A stretch of 64,000 nucleotides of DNA from Acholoe squamosa (lineage: Eukaryota; Annelida; Polychaeta; Phyllodocida; Polynoidae). This document shows positions 1 through 10,892 of the stretch, in pieces (within the stretch, counting starts at the first letter, position 1; each line of letters begins with the position of its first letter). The notes beneath the pieces are model-generated. The model saw only the letters and a list, made by a program, of their open reading frames with translations, made no database searches and was not told where the DNA came from. The position numbers and the translations under genes are program-made. The stretch covers positions 36,955,250 through 37,019,249 of the forward strand of contig OX439051.1 of NCBI GenBank assembly GCA_949317995.1, written 5' to 3'.

Positions 1-2
1 TG

Positions 3-851
3 GAATTTTGCATATTATATGGTGTGCTTGTTCCATTCCCCGCTAGTATAGAAGTTGTGTTGTTATATGTTACACACTTGGCTGAGAGACTGCGCTACAG
101 CTCTATTAAACAGTACCTAGGAGGACTTTGGGTGTTGCACAAGGTCCTAGGTTATTCACATGTCAACCCTAATACATTTGAACTCTACATCACTATGAGA
201 GGTATCCGAAGGACCCTAGGTGATCATGTGGACCAGGCGCGACCAGCGTCAGTGCAGGACTTAAAGCGTATTTATAAACTATTGGATATGTCATGTTCTG
301 AAGATGTGGCATTTTGGATCACTGTTATCATGTGCTTCAGAGGCTTATTACGTAAGTCCAATGTGGTTGAACAAGGACTGGCAGTCTGCTTGTCAGATTT
401 GACCTGGGAAGTCTGGGGGGTCTCCGTCAGACTTCGCCGTACAAAGACTATTTCATTTAAGGAGCGGGTCTTGTTCATACCCTTCACATTCATCTATGAC
501 TCTATCTTCTGCCTTCATCATTACCTGACCTTGCTGTTATCTATGGTGAACTACCCATCCAGTGACTCACAAGTAGTGTCGTACATGAAAAATGGCCAAT
601 GGTGTCGTGGCAGTTACTCATGGTACTTAGGCAAATTGCACAAGTTGTGTGCCAAGTCAGGCATCGATAAGTTGTCTTCACACTCGTTACGAAGAGGAGG
701 TGCATCAGCCTTGGCAGATGCAGGGTTCAGTCTATTGGACATCAAGAACATTGGTGACTGGAAATCATTGAGTGTGTTGCATTATTTGACAAAATCCAAA
801 CAAGCTCGTGTCGATCTTGATCGGCATATGGTCAGCGCCTTATTCGTGTAA
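3..851 (+). CDS. Tyrosine recombinase of a mobile element, 5' end cut by window edge
   Basis: This reading frame is open from base 3, so the true start lies upstream; the GTG at 24 is only the first possible start inside the window. The product is a tyrosine recombinase, an enzyme that cuts and rejoins DNA through a 3'-phosphotyrosine link. Counting from that GTG, the expected catalytic set is visible: Arg110 (LLRKSN), Lys141 (RRTKT), His220 and Arg223 (HSLRRGG), Trp246 (GDWKS) and Tyr254 (LHYL). An alpha-helical, SAM-like N-terminal part precedes it. The frame has no stop codon or frameshift up to TAA at 849-851, unlike the other element genes here. With the repeats downstream, it is most likely the recombinase of a Ngaro/DIRS-type retrotransposon. 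A Crypton-type DNA transposon or a domesticated recombinase cannot be excluded without the upstream sequence. Confidence 0.85.
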   Translation, partial: EFCILYGVLVPFPASIEVVLLYVTHLAERLRYSSIKQYLGGLWVLHKVLGYSHVNPNTFELYITMRGIRRTLGDHVDQARPASVQDLKRIYKLLDMSCSEDVAFWITVIMCFRGLLRKSNVVEQGLAVCLSDLTWEVWGVSVRLRRTKTISFKERVLFIPFTFIYDSIFCLHHYLTLLLSMVNYPSSDSQVVSYMKNGQWCRGSYSWYLGKLHKLCAKSGIDKLSSHSLRRGGASALADAGFSLLDIKNIGDWKSLSVLHYLTKSKQARVDLDRHMVSALFV

Positions 852-860
852 AATCTGGTT

Positions 861-891
<31 letters not shown>

Positions 892-927
892 GTTGTTGTT
901 TTTGTTCTCCATTCTGTTTGGCGTGTT

Positions 928-1009
928 GGCCTGGTTATGTATGTTTATTGGCCAGGTCCAATAAAATATTCGCCCAAACTAGATTGGAGTTGTCGTACGT
1001 CTATTTATA
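928..1009 (+). repeat. Direct repeat, first copy (B1-like)
   Basis: This 82-bp block starts GGCCTGGTTATG and ends TCTATTTATA. It includes an AATAAA polyadenylation-type hexamer. It is identical over all 82 bases to 1212-1293. Exact identity suggests recent copying or a shared template during replication of the element. Confidence 0.85.
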
Positions 1010-1211
1010 AGCTACTTATATGCGCGCATATAAGTGGTGATAAATGGGCAGTAGCAGTTCCCAAACGTATAACCAGATGTCACCACTTCCATTCACCTGT
1101 TATGTAACAGGTTCCTTCACTGGTGGCCTTGTAGTCGGCCATATTGCCTAGCCCCAGGAAGGACCACCGGTCTCACATTGGAGTTTTTTTTCTTTCTTCT
1201 TGTGTTACTTA

Positions 1212-1293
1212 GGCCTGGTTATGTATGTTTATTGGCCAGGTCCAATAAAATATTCGCCCAAACTAGATTGGAGTTGTCGTACGTCTATTTATA
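1212..1293 (+). repeat. Direct repeat, second copy (B2-like)
   Basis: Exact copy of 928-1009. The element probably ends at or near the end of this block, because the sequence beyond it changes to AT-rich DNA with no similarity to what follows the first copy. Confidence 0.8.
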
Positions 1294-1900
1294 TACTGAA
1301 ATTGTCAATTGAACGCAATTACACGCGAAATTGTAAATTTGCACACTAAAATTGTCATTTATGTTCAATTTGCACGCTAAATTGAACATTGAATGCCAAA
1401 ATTGCACACTATTTGCCAAATTGTATGTTGTACATAAAAATGGGAAATTGTACCCAAAATTGATGTCACATGAGCAAATAAGCTCAGGTATGGTAAGATA
1501 TAGAAACTCGGAAATGTACTTATACCCAGGAGAAAATTGTTTATACTGACAAAGCTCTACCACAAAAATTGCATTTGAAGCACTCCCCATTACTTCAAAT
1601 CCTCTTACAAACCAGTATATAACTCCAAAATAAGGTAAAAATTGTATAAATTGTACATTCCCTCGGCGAAATGACGGAGTTTCGCATTCTCTCGGGGGAG
1701 AGGGAGTATTCTATGATATACCATTTTATTATTCCATAAATTCTAACATATTATTGTATTAATCAAAGAATATCTATGAAATTAATACATAGGTTGGTTC
1801 TAAGAGCTATAAGAGCGCTCAAACTTTATATAAGAGCGTTCATGCCCCACTGCACACCAGCCACAGTCAGTTATACTGAGTTTATGACATCAAAGGCTCC
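1294..1900. other. AT-rich stretch with scattered AAATTG/CAATTT words
   Basis: Between about 1,300 and 1,460 the hexamer AAATTG and its complement recur every 10-25 bases, giving a loose degenerate repeat. At 1,672-1,700 there is a small inverted pair, GCGAAA and TTTCGC. I see no gene, and short open frames on both strands are by-products of the repeat. Confidence 0.4.
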
Positions 1901-1985
1901 GACCTAATGGTTCACTGCACAATATAATAAAAATGAGGGTCTCAGTGTGCGACCTCATGGTTCAATGCACAAATTAATAACTTGT
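1901..1985 (+). repeat. Two-copy 50-bp tandem repeat
   Basis: The phrase GACCTAATGGTTCACTGCAC at 1901 recurs as GACCTCATGGTTCAATGCAC at 1951, a period of 50 bp. Just downstream a 29-bp pair built on CCGTCA.GGGTG and TGAGCAC follows at about 2,000-2,060. Confidence 0.5.
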
Positions 1986-2060
1986 AAGTGAATGCAACCG
2001 GCCGTCACGGGTGCCTGAGCACCGCTGACGCCGTCATGAGTGTCTGAGCACTCTAATAAC

Positions 2061-4339
2061 TGAACAATGGGTTACATAAGCACGACGCCATAACCTTCCG
2101 GTCGCTCTAGCGTCGCTCCTGAGCAAGCTAGGTCAAATATCAAAGCATTTATGGAAAGCCCATAATTAGACGGTCAGAATGAGCCCAAGATCAAGGCGGA
2201 ACTCCCATTATTAAGGAAGTTATGCCATGGAGACTGAAAGGAGCTTTGAGTGCACTACAGACGAACCGGCGCAAGTTACGCGCCTATCCAGCGGGCACTA
2301 TAAACTTGGCATATTCAACTCCGCGCATGCCCAAAATGGCGGTTATAAACACATAAACGACCGAGATATGAGGGTCTGAAGATGCAGAACCGACCAAGAC
2401 AATGGGGGGCATAGCGGCGTCCATGGGGGTCCTTTGTCCCCCTGTGACACATGAAAGACACCCCTCAAACAATTGTAGAGTTAGGCAGATGCTGCTGGCT
2501 CCAGTCAGTCTGGAGGTGCTTTTCCAAGATTTGCTACAAATAGCCTGTCTGCACCTCCAGGAAGACAGATCACCAAGAACCGCTCTAGAGGTAACATCTC
2601 CAGTCATCTCCTGCTACCTGCTATACCACTGCACTATGGTGAAACTATGCTAGACAGGCATTGGTTTTCTATCATTAGTGGCCAGGGGCTATCTTCTTCA
2701 AGACTTCCACCAGAGGGTAAAGTTATTCATTATTACATTATTCCTCTAAGCAGCAGGTCAGGAGCTAGGTGTGGGAACCCACCTAGAACTATGCTGGACA
2801 TTGTATTATTGTTACCTCACAGGTGGAGTGGAACAGAACATTATACTTTATAACTTACTGTATGTTTACTGTGTGTACAAATTACCTACATACTAACTAC
2901 TGTATGATTGATATTTCTTACATGTTGCCTAAAGCTGAATAAACCAGTGACAACTGGAAATAACACTATTTATAAGAGCCTTGAGATAATTACACTATGT
3001 ACCACTAGTCTTATGATATTTCTCATATGACAACTTGATCATGCCAATAACTAGTATGACAACAGCCCTCCATGTGAATAATTAGTGGGTAGCCTTAGCT
3101 GCTACCCTCTGCACTTCTTTGCTCAAATGTACCTAATCTGGGCTCTTTATCAAGAAAGAATAACAGAGCATACATTGTTTTAGATACAATTAGGTCATTA
3201 GATATAGATCTATCATATGTGATTTGAAAGGGAACTATCTAGAACAATTATACATCATTTGGGATGGGGGGTCTTGATTGTCTTCCTAAGACCACCTAAA
3301 ACTGGCCCCACCAGGCCCCTATTCAAGGCCCGACCCCTATTGATTTGACAGCCCTCCTAGCCCAGTCCCTATTCAAGGGAGGCTGCTATTCAAGGCCTGG
3401 CTCCTATATGAGACATTACAGTAATTACTGCAGCCCTATGCTCATTTGAACACAGGAGTGCATACTAGACCATGAAGGAGGTATGACTGGTCACTATGTA
3501 GCCAATAGTGGCCCCTACGACTGGGTGCTATGACTTCATAGTGGTGTGTATTGAGCCAGTAGTTGAATAAATAGCAGCTGCTATTTTGAGGCCTCTACTG
3601 GAGCTCACTATGTAGTCACTGGTATGGAGTCATTTCTTACACCTCCCACTATAATTTGAGGGTGTCTAGTCGTGGAAACTATTGAAACATGATCCAGGCT
3701 CTGTAACATGCCATGATGCCTGGTGAAAGTGCAAATGTTCCTGCCAAGTATGTTTCCTAGTGCTGACCCTGGATTCAACCCCGATGGTTGAACAACATGC
3801 AATGGGGGACATTACTATAGAACTTCTATCCATCTGGAACCGTATGCGTGTGAAGTGTAACACTGCTGGGCTGAGTCTGAGTGATTTGAGTGCAAAAAGT
3901 ATGTGGCCCCCACCTGTTTTATTGACAGTCAGCAACTCTCTGCATTCTCGATGTAACTGACTCATTTTCTCTCTTTGACACCCATGTGGCACCATGAGGG
4001 CATGTGTTAATTGTGCTTATTTGCATCACTATTCTAATTTATTATAATATTATAGAGTGCATTGGTGAATGATGGAAAAGTTTAGAAAACCATGAAGATC
4101 ATTGAAATAATGCATTAATATGCCATGTAGCCCTTAAAGGGTAAGGAGTGAAACCCAAAGTAAGAAATAGTCACGCGACACCAGAATATTCTCAATGGTA
4201 GACCTGGGCTGGATAATAATTGAGAAGATTGTCATACTAGTACCATGGAGCGTGAGGCAGAGAGGGAAGTGTGAATGGCAACTACCCTCATAGCTATGTT
4301 ACAAGTCTTCTGTTCCATGGCTGTGCCCTTTAAAATTAA
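2061..4339. other. No supported gene; fragments of unknown repeats
   Basis: Open frames here (for example 2,284-2,607 on - and 2,402-2,853 on +) overlap on opposite strands and match no family I recognise. An AATAAA lies at about 2,938. At 3,300-3,410 the phrase CTATTCAAGG appears three times inside a C-rich stretch, a small degenerate repeat. I see nothing else. Confidence 0.4.
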
Positions 4340-4561
4340 CCCAGCAAATTGTAGTCATCTGTCGCCATGATTGGTCATCAATGGTGACTCCTTTTTGAGT
4401 GATAACTCATTCCATCATCTTTCGCCACTGTGTGTTAGACTCACATGGCATAGCAATTGCTATTCCTGGTGATCTTGTGCTATAACGATGTCGTGTTCCA
4501 TCTAGTGACATGTGTTAGCCACTTCACACAGGTTGACGAGGACTCACGACAATTTGCTGGG
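4340..4561 (+). mobile_element. 222-bp MITE, CAGCAAATTG family, copy 1
   Basis: Starts CCCAGCAAATTG and ends CAATTTGCTGGG, so it has terminal inverted repeats of at least 12 bp. A second full copy of exactly the same length lies in the opposite orientation at 27,411-27,632, and a truncated one at 52,237-52,278. The flanks show no clear target duplication, so the superfamily is unknown. Confidence 0.8.
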
Positions 4562-5141
4562 AAGACTTAGTATTATTGATATTATTCCATTTTAGATGAT
4601 GTCACTCGCTATAGTACATTGATGGTGTGGATAATTATTGACCCATATAATATATTTCTGGCATGAAAAAGGTCTATGGATAAAGACAGTCATTTTGTGA
4701 TAATCGCCTTAAGGCTGCGTGCGTTTCATAAAGTAGATACAAGTGGTTGTGCAGGACAGGAGGTAGTTGCCATGTCTCACTAAGTATAGGCTTAGTGTGC
4801 CAGGATTGGTAGAGAAGAGTGCAACCCTGGGAACACAACGTGGCATCTCAGGATTCATGCTTCAATTTGTCAATGTGTTCTTGGGGGCTGTTGATTCCTA
4901 ATCAATTAACTGATTTCAAATGGTCCAGCTTGTCCAAGTACCTGAGCATCATTATGGCAAACAGAATTATGTGGTCAGGAGCGTAGTGATGAACAAAACA
5001 CATTGTGCAGGGAATACCAAGCAGACATAATTCAAGGGTTACCTGCGGAATGATGGATGAGGTTCTTACATTAGAGCCACTTGTACACTCACACACAAAA
5101 GGAAAGTGGCAGAAATAGTCCTTGAGAAAAAACGGAAATTA

Positions 5142-5403
5142 AGAAATGCACAAAATGAAGTAGAAAGTAACTTGAATGATGATTTCAAGAGCAATTTGAG
5201 AAAAAAAGAACTGATCAATTTATCATTTATCGATACCTATCATTCAATCATATAGGATGTTTTGGAACATACAGAAATGCACAAAATGAAGTAGAAAGTA
5301 ACTTGAATGATGATTTCAAGAGCAATTTGAGGAAAAAAGAACTGATCAATTTATCATTCATCGATACCTATCATTCAATCATATAGGATGTTTTGGAACA
5401 TAC
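5142..5403 (+). repeat. 131-bp tandem duplication
   Basis: Two adjacent copies, 5142-5272 and 5273-5403, differ at only a few positions (for example one A/G and one T/C change). The high identity points to a recent duplication. No coding potential is evident. Confidence 0.9.
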
Positions 5404-6070
5404 AGTCTGTACTTGTAGGTACAGAGCTTTGATAACCCATACTTCTAGTGAATAGGACCACCTGGCTAATTTCAAGCTGACAGGGGATAAGATGAATTAC
5501 AAATTTATACCAAAAACCTGACCTATCCAATATCTTGGTGAATTATAGCAGTATACAGTAGTCATCAATGTATGTGATGGTGAGCAGTCTAAGGCGAGTA
5601 TGGTTCACTTAAACACTAATAGTAGGAGTATAGTCTTTCCTATAGGATACCGTTGACTGTAGGGGCGTTTTTGAAGGATCCACTGGCCAAGATCTTGAGA
5701 AGGTCCTAACTTGTGCACCCTATACAAGAATTGAGAATGTAATTATCACCTGGAAATGTGGGCATGCTGTCTGAAACATCTTAGAAATACTCAAGAAGGT
5801 TATCAAAACTAGATCCTAAGATTTTCATATGGGCATATCTATCACTCTAGAGTAAATCATTTCTTATTTCTGTTCTGATAGAAGGTAATGTGCTGAATTA
5901 TTGAGAAACCTTTGAGTTCTTCTTGAGAAAGGGTCAACTCAAACAGTTTTTGGCCTATTTTTCACATTCTGGCCGTTGTGGCTCCTCTAGTGGCCATACA
6001 CAATACTAGAAGTCCCACAGGAAGGTACCATTCACCTCATCTGTACTGATATGTTTAGAATAAGGGGTTA
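5404..6070. other. No recognisable feature
   Basis: Unique-looking AT-rich DNA on both strands; no repeat, RNA gene or long reading frame supported. Confidence 0.4.
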
Positions 6071-6255
6071 GGGCCGTTTTCCACCACCCGATATGGTCCA
6101 TGTACCGGTCGACAGCAGCAGCAAACTACCTCCTCGGCCGACAGGGCTAGCATAGGGTTCAATGGTGGGGCATGGTTCTTGGTCGGCCGACGGTAGCACC
6201 TACTAAGGGTCTATCGTCCGATAGGGGGGTTAATTCCGGTGGTGGAAAATGGGCC
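6071..6255. mobile_element. 185-bp MITE with GGGCC-TTTTCCACCACC ends
   Basis: The left end GGGCCGTTTTCCACCACC is matched at the right end by GGTGGTGGAAAATGGGCC, an inverted repeat with one or two differences. The interior is GC-richer than its surroundings and carries CGGCCGAC words. Only one copy is present in this window, and the target duplication is not clear. Confidence 0.65.
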
Positions 6256-6309
6256 TCACATATTTAGGTTTCAAATCCTAAACAAAAAATTCACCTACCA
6301 ATCCAATAT

Positions 6310-6357
6310 GCTTAGATTTTAAACATGTTTAGATCCCAACATGTTTAAAACCTAAGC
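6310..6357. repeat. Short hairpin related to the TAAACATGTTTA elements
   Basis: GCTTAGATTTTAAACATGTT is followed a few bases later by its near-complement ending AAACCTAAGC. The words match the subterminal sequence of the 900-bp elements at 22,841 and 61,071, so this may be a collapsed relic of that family. Confidence 0.5.
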
Positions 6358-7064
6358 TCCTGTTCATAGTCTAGTCGATGTGATGCCCTAGTCTCTATCC
6401 AGAGGGTCACATGCCAGGCCACCTTTTTGTAGGGACATTGTTTGAAATCTATATACACTGAGTCCATTTGGTGAGGTACTCACTCAGACACCCGTCTACT
6501 TAATGCCCCGTCTAAATTGACTTGACCTATTGTATGTCCCCACCAGGTTTGCTAACTCCTATAATTCATCCTAGTCAGCCAGGTATTAGGCTACATCCTC
6601 CTGTGACCTGTTCGAGCGGTATGCATCTCTTTGCTTTGAAACACCTTCAAGCATGAACTGAGTACATGCACATTCTGCTGTGGTAAAATGCAGCTGTGCT
6701 GTAGTGAGATGAAGCTCTGTAGGGCATTTCTTAACATACTACAACTACTATTGTCAAATTGCACCATTGTGCCATTGGGATATCACAATTTGAAGTCATG
6801 GAGCTCTGTGTTATCGTAGTGCCATAAGAAATAACCTCCTGCCGTGGTGAGATGACCCTCTGCTGTGGTCAATAGGCATCTAGAGGGTCAAGCATCTTGG
6901 TAGTCCAACCAATAAGTCTGATGTACAAAACAATTAGTGGCCACTATTGGATTAACAATGGCATACATAGGTTACTTTGCTATGGTATATAGGAATTCAA
7001 ACACCCATGTGATCATTACTGTACAGTATAAAGGAAAACACTGTTATGCATTCAAATGTAATTG

Positions 7065-9350
7065 AAATGATAAGTCCCTGCACTAAAGTGTAAAACCACT
7101 TATGGCCTAATGCACCATTAGGTTATCCTACACCAGATTAGTCTTACCGTCACAGCGATTACATCGTATAACATGTTTATAACCTTTAAAAATGGAGATT
7201 GCCAATAACCGTAAGTGCTGTAAAAGTGTCCCAGACCGAGGTAAATTGCTAATGTGATTCCCCTTAATATCCCATGTTCTTGCACAGTCACATCCCTCCA
7301 ATGGTGGTTGCTATCCCAGCCTTTTACTTGAGCCAGACATTAATTTAATGTCTGGAATAGCATGCAGTTCTGAAATTCGACTGGCAGTTTGGCTCTATCA
7401 CTGGAGACGCATCCTATTGTCATCCGTGAGGTTGCTAATGCACATTGCATTAGATACATTTTCTGCAAAATGTCTTGATATGCTATAGTTTATTTTTTTC
7501 ATCCATCTGTGATATTGCTCAGGTAAAGGTTTCTTTCTAATTTGTTGAGTCTTTTTTTTTCATTAATTTGCCAGGTGTTTAGCAATAGCACATGCTAACA
7601 TACTTGGCAAAAACCTTTATCATATGGGTCATTACTAAGAATTGCCCCACCTATGGAGGTCAGTGGGTGAATATGACAAACTCAGCATTACATATTAAGA
7701 CTTTATTTTATTGATAACCCATATCTTGGCTTTATGAAACGGTTCATTCAAGTCATTAACTGCCAGGGGGTCAGTTTTTATCGCAGTTGTAGTAAAATCA
7801 GAAAATTGATTGATCACGCCCCTTACACATACTTTATGCAACACACTTCACCTTCAGAAATCATCCTGTCACTACCAAATTACATGTACAATACCTAAGA
7901 ATGTGAGTCCAAAACATTATAACTGTGGCTTGAAAACTCCCAAAATTGTCCAATGTATCATATAGTGGAGTTTGTGATGTTTTTTTTTACGCATAACCGG
8001 AACTTTGGACTCAAAGACTCAAAACCGGTAGGATAAGCATAAAAATCAATTTGTTTAATCTTCAACTTGTACACATCTTGTAACAACCAACATTTACCAC
8101 TTATTTAGTACTTGCTCTGTATGGTTCACTCTCTAAAATGACCCTCATTACTCTGTAAGGGGCATGATGAATCGTCTACACATTTTAATATCATGGCTAC
8201 TGTGCCAATATCACCAAATTGAGCAGTGATCTATAGCACACTAAAACAATGAGAAACACAAGTCATAGAGGATATAAATAACAACAGAAAAGCATGTAAA
8301 TGGTGAATAATTGGCTTAAAATTGATTTCAAAATATTGAAAACAACGGTGGGGCTACTGAAAAGAGTGCATTCCAGGGGCTGGGGAGTAGCAGAATGGCT
8401 GGAGGTGTTCTAGAAGTGCTTAAAATCAAAGCCAGAGCCTTATTCTATCATATACACTACAAATGTGCATGCATTTGGGTGTAACAGGGTAGCTATAGAA
8501 TCAGGAATCATTTCATCATGCCCCTTACACGATTCATCACGCCCCTTACATCAGGCAAGCAACTCTGGTTTGGGGCAACCAAGCCATTTACAGACTCATT
8601 TTTTCTTTTTTAAATAGTATCTCATCAATAGATATCTAACTATGGTATACCATACACTGCAAAAACAGTGTTTAGGGATTAAACACTAGTGTTTAGAACT
8701 TAAACACTTGGTTAAACACTTATTTGTCCCACTTTTCTCAACGCTTCTTAAGACTTAGTGCTAAACGCATTCAGTTTTAAACGTGTTTAACTAGGAAGTG
8801 TTTAACCAAGTGTTTAAATGCTAAACACTTAAACACTTCAGTGTTTAGGTGTTTGAGAATAAGTGTTTAAAGCTTAAAAGCTAAATACTTCAAGTGTTTA
8901 GGTGTTTAAATGCAGGTGTTGAGAAAATTTGGTGTGTATTTTTAAACTGTATTTTTGCAGTGTATGATGGGTTAGATAAGCCAGACATGATTATCATAGG
9001 CTGTACATACACAAGTGCTCTCTAAGGGAGTTTGGGGTCAACCTGAAAAATAATTGAAAGTATATTGCCCGCAAACGGTGTGTGGTACGAAAAGATAAAC
9101 CCAGAATGTTTAATGAAAAGTAAGATAATATTGACAATCTGGGGCAATGAGAACCTATGAAACCATTGTTTAACCAGTGAATACAATCATTTGTACCTTC
9201 TGTCAAATATCACGGTCAGTGAATGATCTTTTCTATCTGATTCTTTTTTATGAGTACATACAAGAAGTATATAACACCAGGAGAATGAAGCATACTAGAT
9301 CATGAAAAAGAGAGTCTGTCTACTTAAGATCATTCATCTGTGTCATCCAA
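7065..9350 (+). repeat. Dispersed repeat segment, copy 1 (partner 21,938-23,900)
   Basis: Several blocks match the segment near 22-23.9 kb in the same order: GCACTAAAG..ACCACTTATGGCC at 7,080 with 21,950, CTGTAAAAGTGTCCCA at 7,218 with 22,090, GAGACGCATCCTATTG at 7,402 with 22,350, and TACCTTCTG..AAAT at 9,195 with 23,740. The copies are diverged and carry independent element insertions. No coding sequence is visible in either copy. Confidence 0.7.
8655..8962. mobile_element. 308-bp TA-target MITE, CACTGCAAAAA family, short member
   Basis: Begins CACTGCAAAAACAG and ends TTTTTGCAGTG, flanked by TA at 8653-8654 and 8963-8964. The inside is largely built from GTGTTTA and TAAACAC words. The ends match the 900-bp elements at 22,841 and 61,071. 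A TA target points to a Tc1/mariner-like transposase supplied in trans; this is an inference. Confidence 0.85.
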
Positions 9351-9368
9351 GATGAACCTTTTCAGCCC

Positions 9369-9540
9369 TTGAAACAAATTCCCGTGAATTCACCAGTAAA
9401 ATCACGTGTTGAACTGGTGTCGTTCCCGTGAATTCCCGTGAATTTTACATGTGAATTCACGGGATTCTGTGAGCAGAAATTCATGTGATATCACGGGATC
9501 ACGTGAAATGACAGTGAATTCACGTGATATCACGGGAATA
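9369..9540. repeat. Palindromic CCCGTGAATTCACGGG-rich element
   Basis: Many near-palindromes with CCCGTGAATT and AATTCACGGG lie in 170 bp. The left end GAAACAAATTCCCGTG resembles, in reverse, the sequence at about 20,221-20,265 (CACGGGATTTTCCCGTG..GTTTC), so the two are probably members of one foldback-like family. Confidence 0.5.
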
Positions 9541-10179
9541 TTGAAAATACTTTTGCAAATAACCCCCACTTCTAACCTCAATTTAAGATTTGAAATCGAT
9601 AGTTTGTATTCCTATGATGAGACTTTCCTCATTGTATTTTTCTTTGATGTAGATCTAGCCTTGAAACGCCATCATTTCGATTGATAGATTCTGAGCAATA
9701 TAGAGATTCACACAAAACTAGACACATTGACTTATATTTTGATTTGAGCCTTTATTTGGGTAATAAATACATCTAGAATGGGGGCAATAAATGGGGAAGG
9801 TGGATGGCGCCCATAGGCTAAAAGTAGCTAAATTTTCGCCAGATGTTTGTAATTACTTTCTCTTTCTAATAGTACAAAGAAAGCAGGCTTATAAACTAGC
9901 ATAGGGTCCCATGCTAGTTTATGAGATATTTATCCATGAATCTACCATAGGGTTATACAGTGTTTTGCCATAATTTGCATGGAATCTCATTAAAGAGTAG
10001 CTAATTTTTTGGCTTACTTTCCCAGAATATTTTCATCAACTTTCTGTACCCAGAAAATATATTACCATGATGTGGTCCCATGCACTTTTGAATTGTTTTT
10101 CCACATTGAAAATCTCCTGAAAATAATAGAATTACATCATGCAGGCTAAATACTGCTCATAAACCCCCACACAGCCAGC
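9541..10179. other. No recognisable feature
   Basis: AT-rich DNA. Short reading frames are not supported by any motif. Confidence 0.4.
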
Positions 10180-10245
10180 TGGCTTTGTGGCCTAATTAGT
10201 TAGTGTGCCTGGTGTAGACACAGAAGATTGAGAGTTCACCTCAGC
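10180..10245 (+). repeat. Degenerate tRNA-derived SINE head
   Basis: TGGCCTAATTAGTTAGTG (10,188-10,205) resembles a pol III A box. GAGAGTTCACCTC (10,230-10,242) resembles a degenerate B box at the usual spacing. A functional tRNA fold is not apparent. Confidence 0.45.
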
Positions 10246-10529
10246 TTCATGGGCCTGCTATGATTTTGTATAGTCGTTCACTAGCCATAGAGAAGTACAC
10301 ATGTGCAGAAACCTGCACAGAGAACATGATTGGCATTAGAGCCATCTACCTTAAAAAAGCCAGCATCAGCATATTGAATAGAGTAAGCTCCACCGCAATG
10401 AAAATATTCAGGTTTTTCATCACACATATAGTCTCGAACAGGTAAACAGGATTGGTGCCTAGCCCATGCTAGATTTATTTCCTAATTTTGCCACAAGGGA
10501 GCACAAGGGAGCACAAAGGAGCAAAAGAA

Positions 10530-10892
10530 AATCAAGGAACCCATTTGTGGGAAAGTTCCATGATTTACTATGGTGAAGGCAGAAAGAACATACCATTCTT
10601 ACACCAGAAGGAATGAAATAAATGGATGTATTTCAAGGCCAAATAGAGCTAGAACATATTGAGATTGGGGATATGGTTATAAATACTCATGGGTTCATAT
10701 CTAGCAAGCTATTTCTCTCAAACTATCAGGAGTATTTTCTTATGCAATATAACACTGAAAGGTGTGATCTCAATTTGATAATTGATTTTTAACATGGAAA
10801 AACATTTACCCTTACATCTACACTGCTATTACTACCATACATTCTTACATAGAGGATTTGAAGTTCTAGTCTTGGCCACCAGGGGGCAGGAA
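10530..10892 (+). repeat. Dispersed repeat family shared with 27,640-28,340, copy 1
   Basis: Blocks such as AGCAAGCTATTTCTCTCAAAC, CAGGAGTATTTTCTTATGCAATAT and the phrase GGCCACCAGGGGGCA recur in the segment near 27.7-28.3 kb, some of them in changed order. This is a decayed non-coding repeat of unknown class. Confidence 0.6.

Larger units (their letters stand above)
1..1293 (+). mobile_element. 3' part of a Ngaro/PAT-like tyrosine-recombinase element
   Basis: A recombinase reading frame is followed by a 26-base T run (866-891) and then by a block at 928-1009 that is repeated exactly at 1212-1293, with a 202-bp spacer. In Ngaro and PAT elements the 3' end has the order B1-A2-B2, where B1 follows the last ORF. 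The layout here fits that order, with the spacer as A2. The A1 repeat and any gag and reverse transcriptase would lie upstream of the window. The family assignment is an inference from this layout. Confidence 0.55.

Noticed and set aside
2284..2853. Overlapping frames on both strands as a gene
   Set aside because: No motif, no splice logic and no family recognised.
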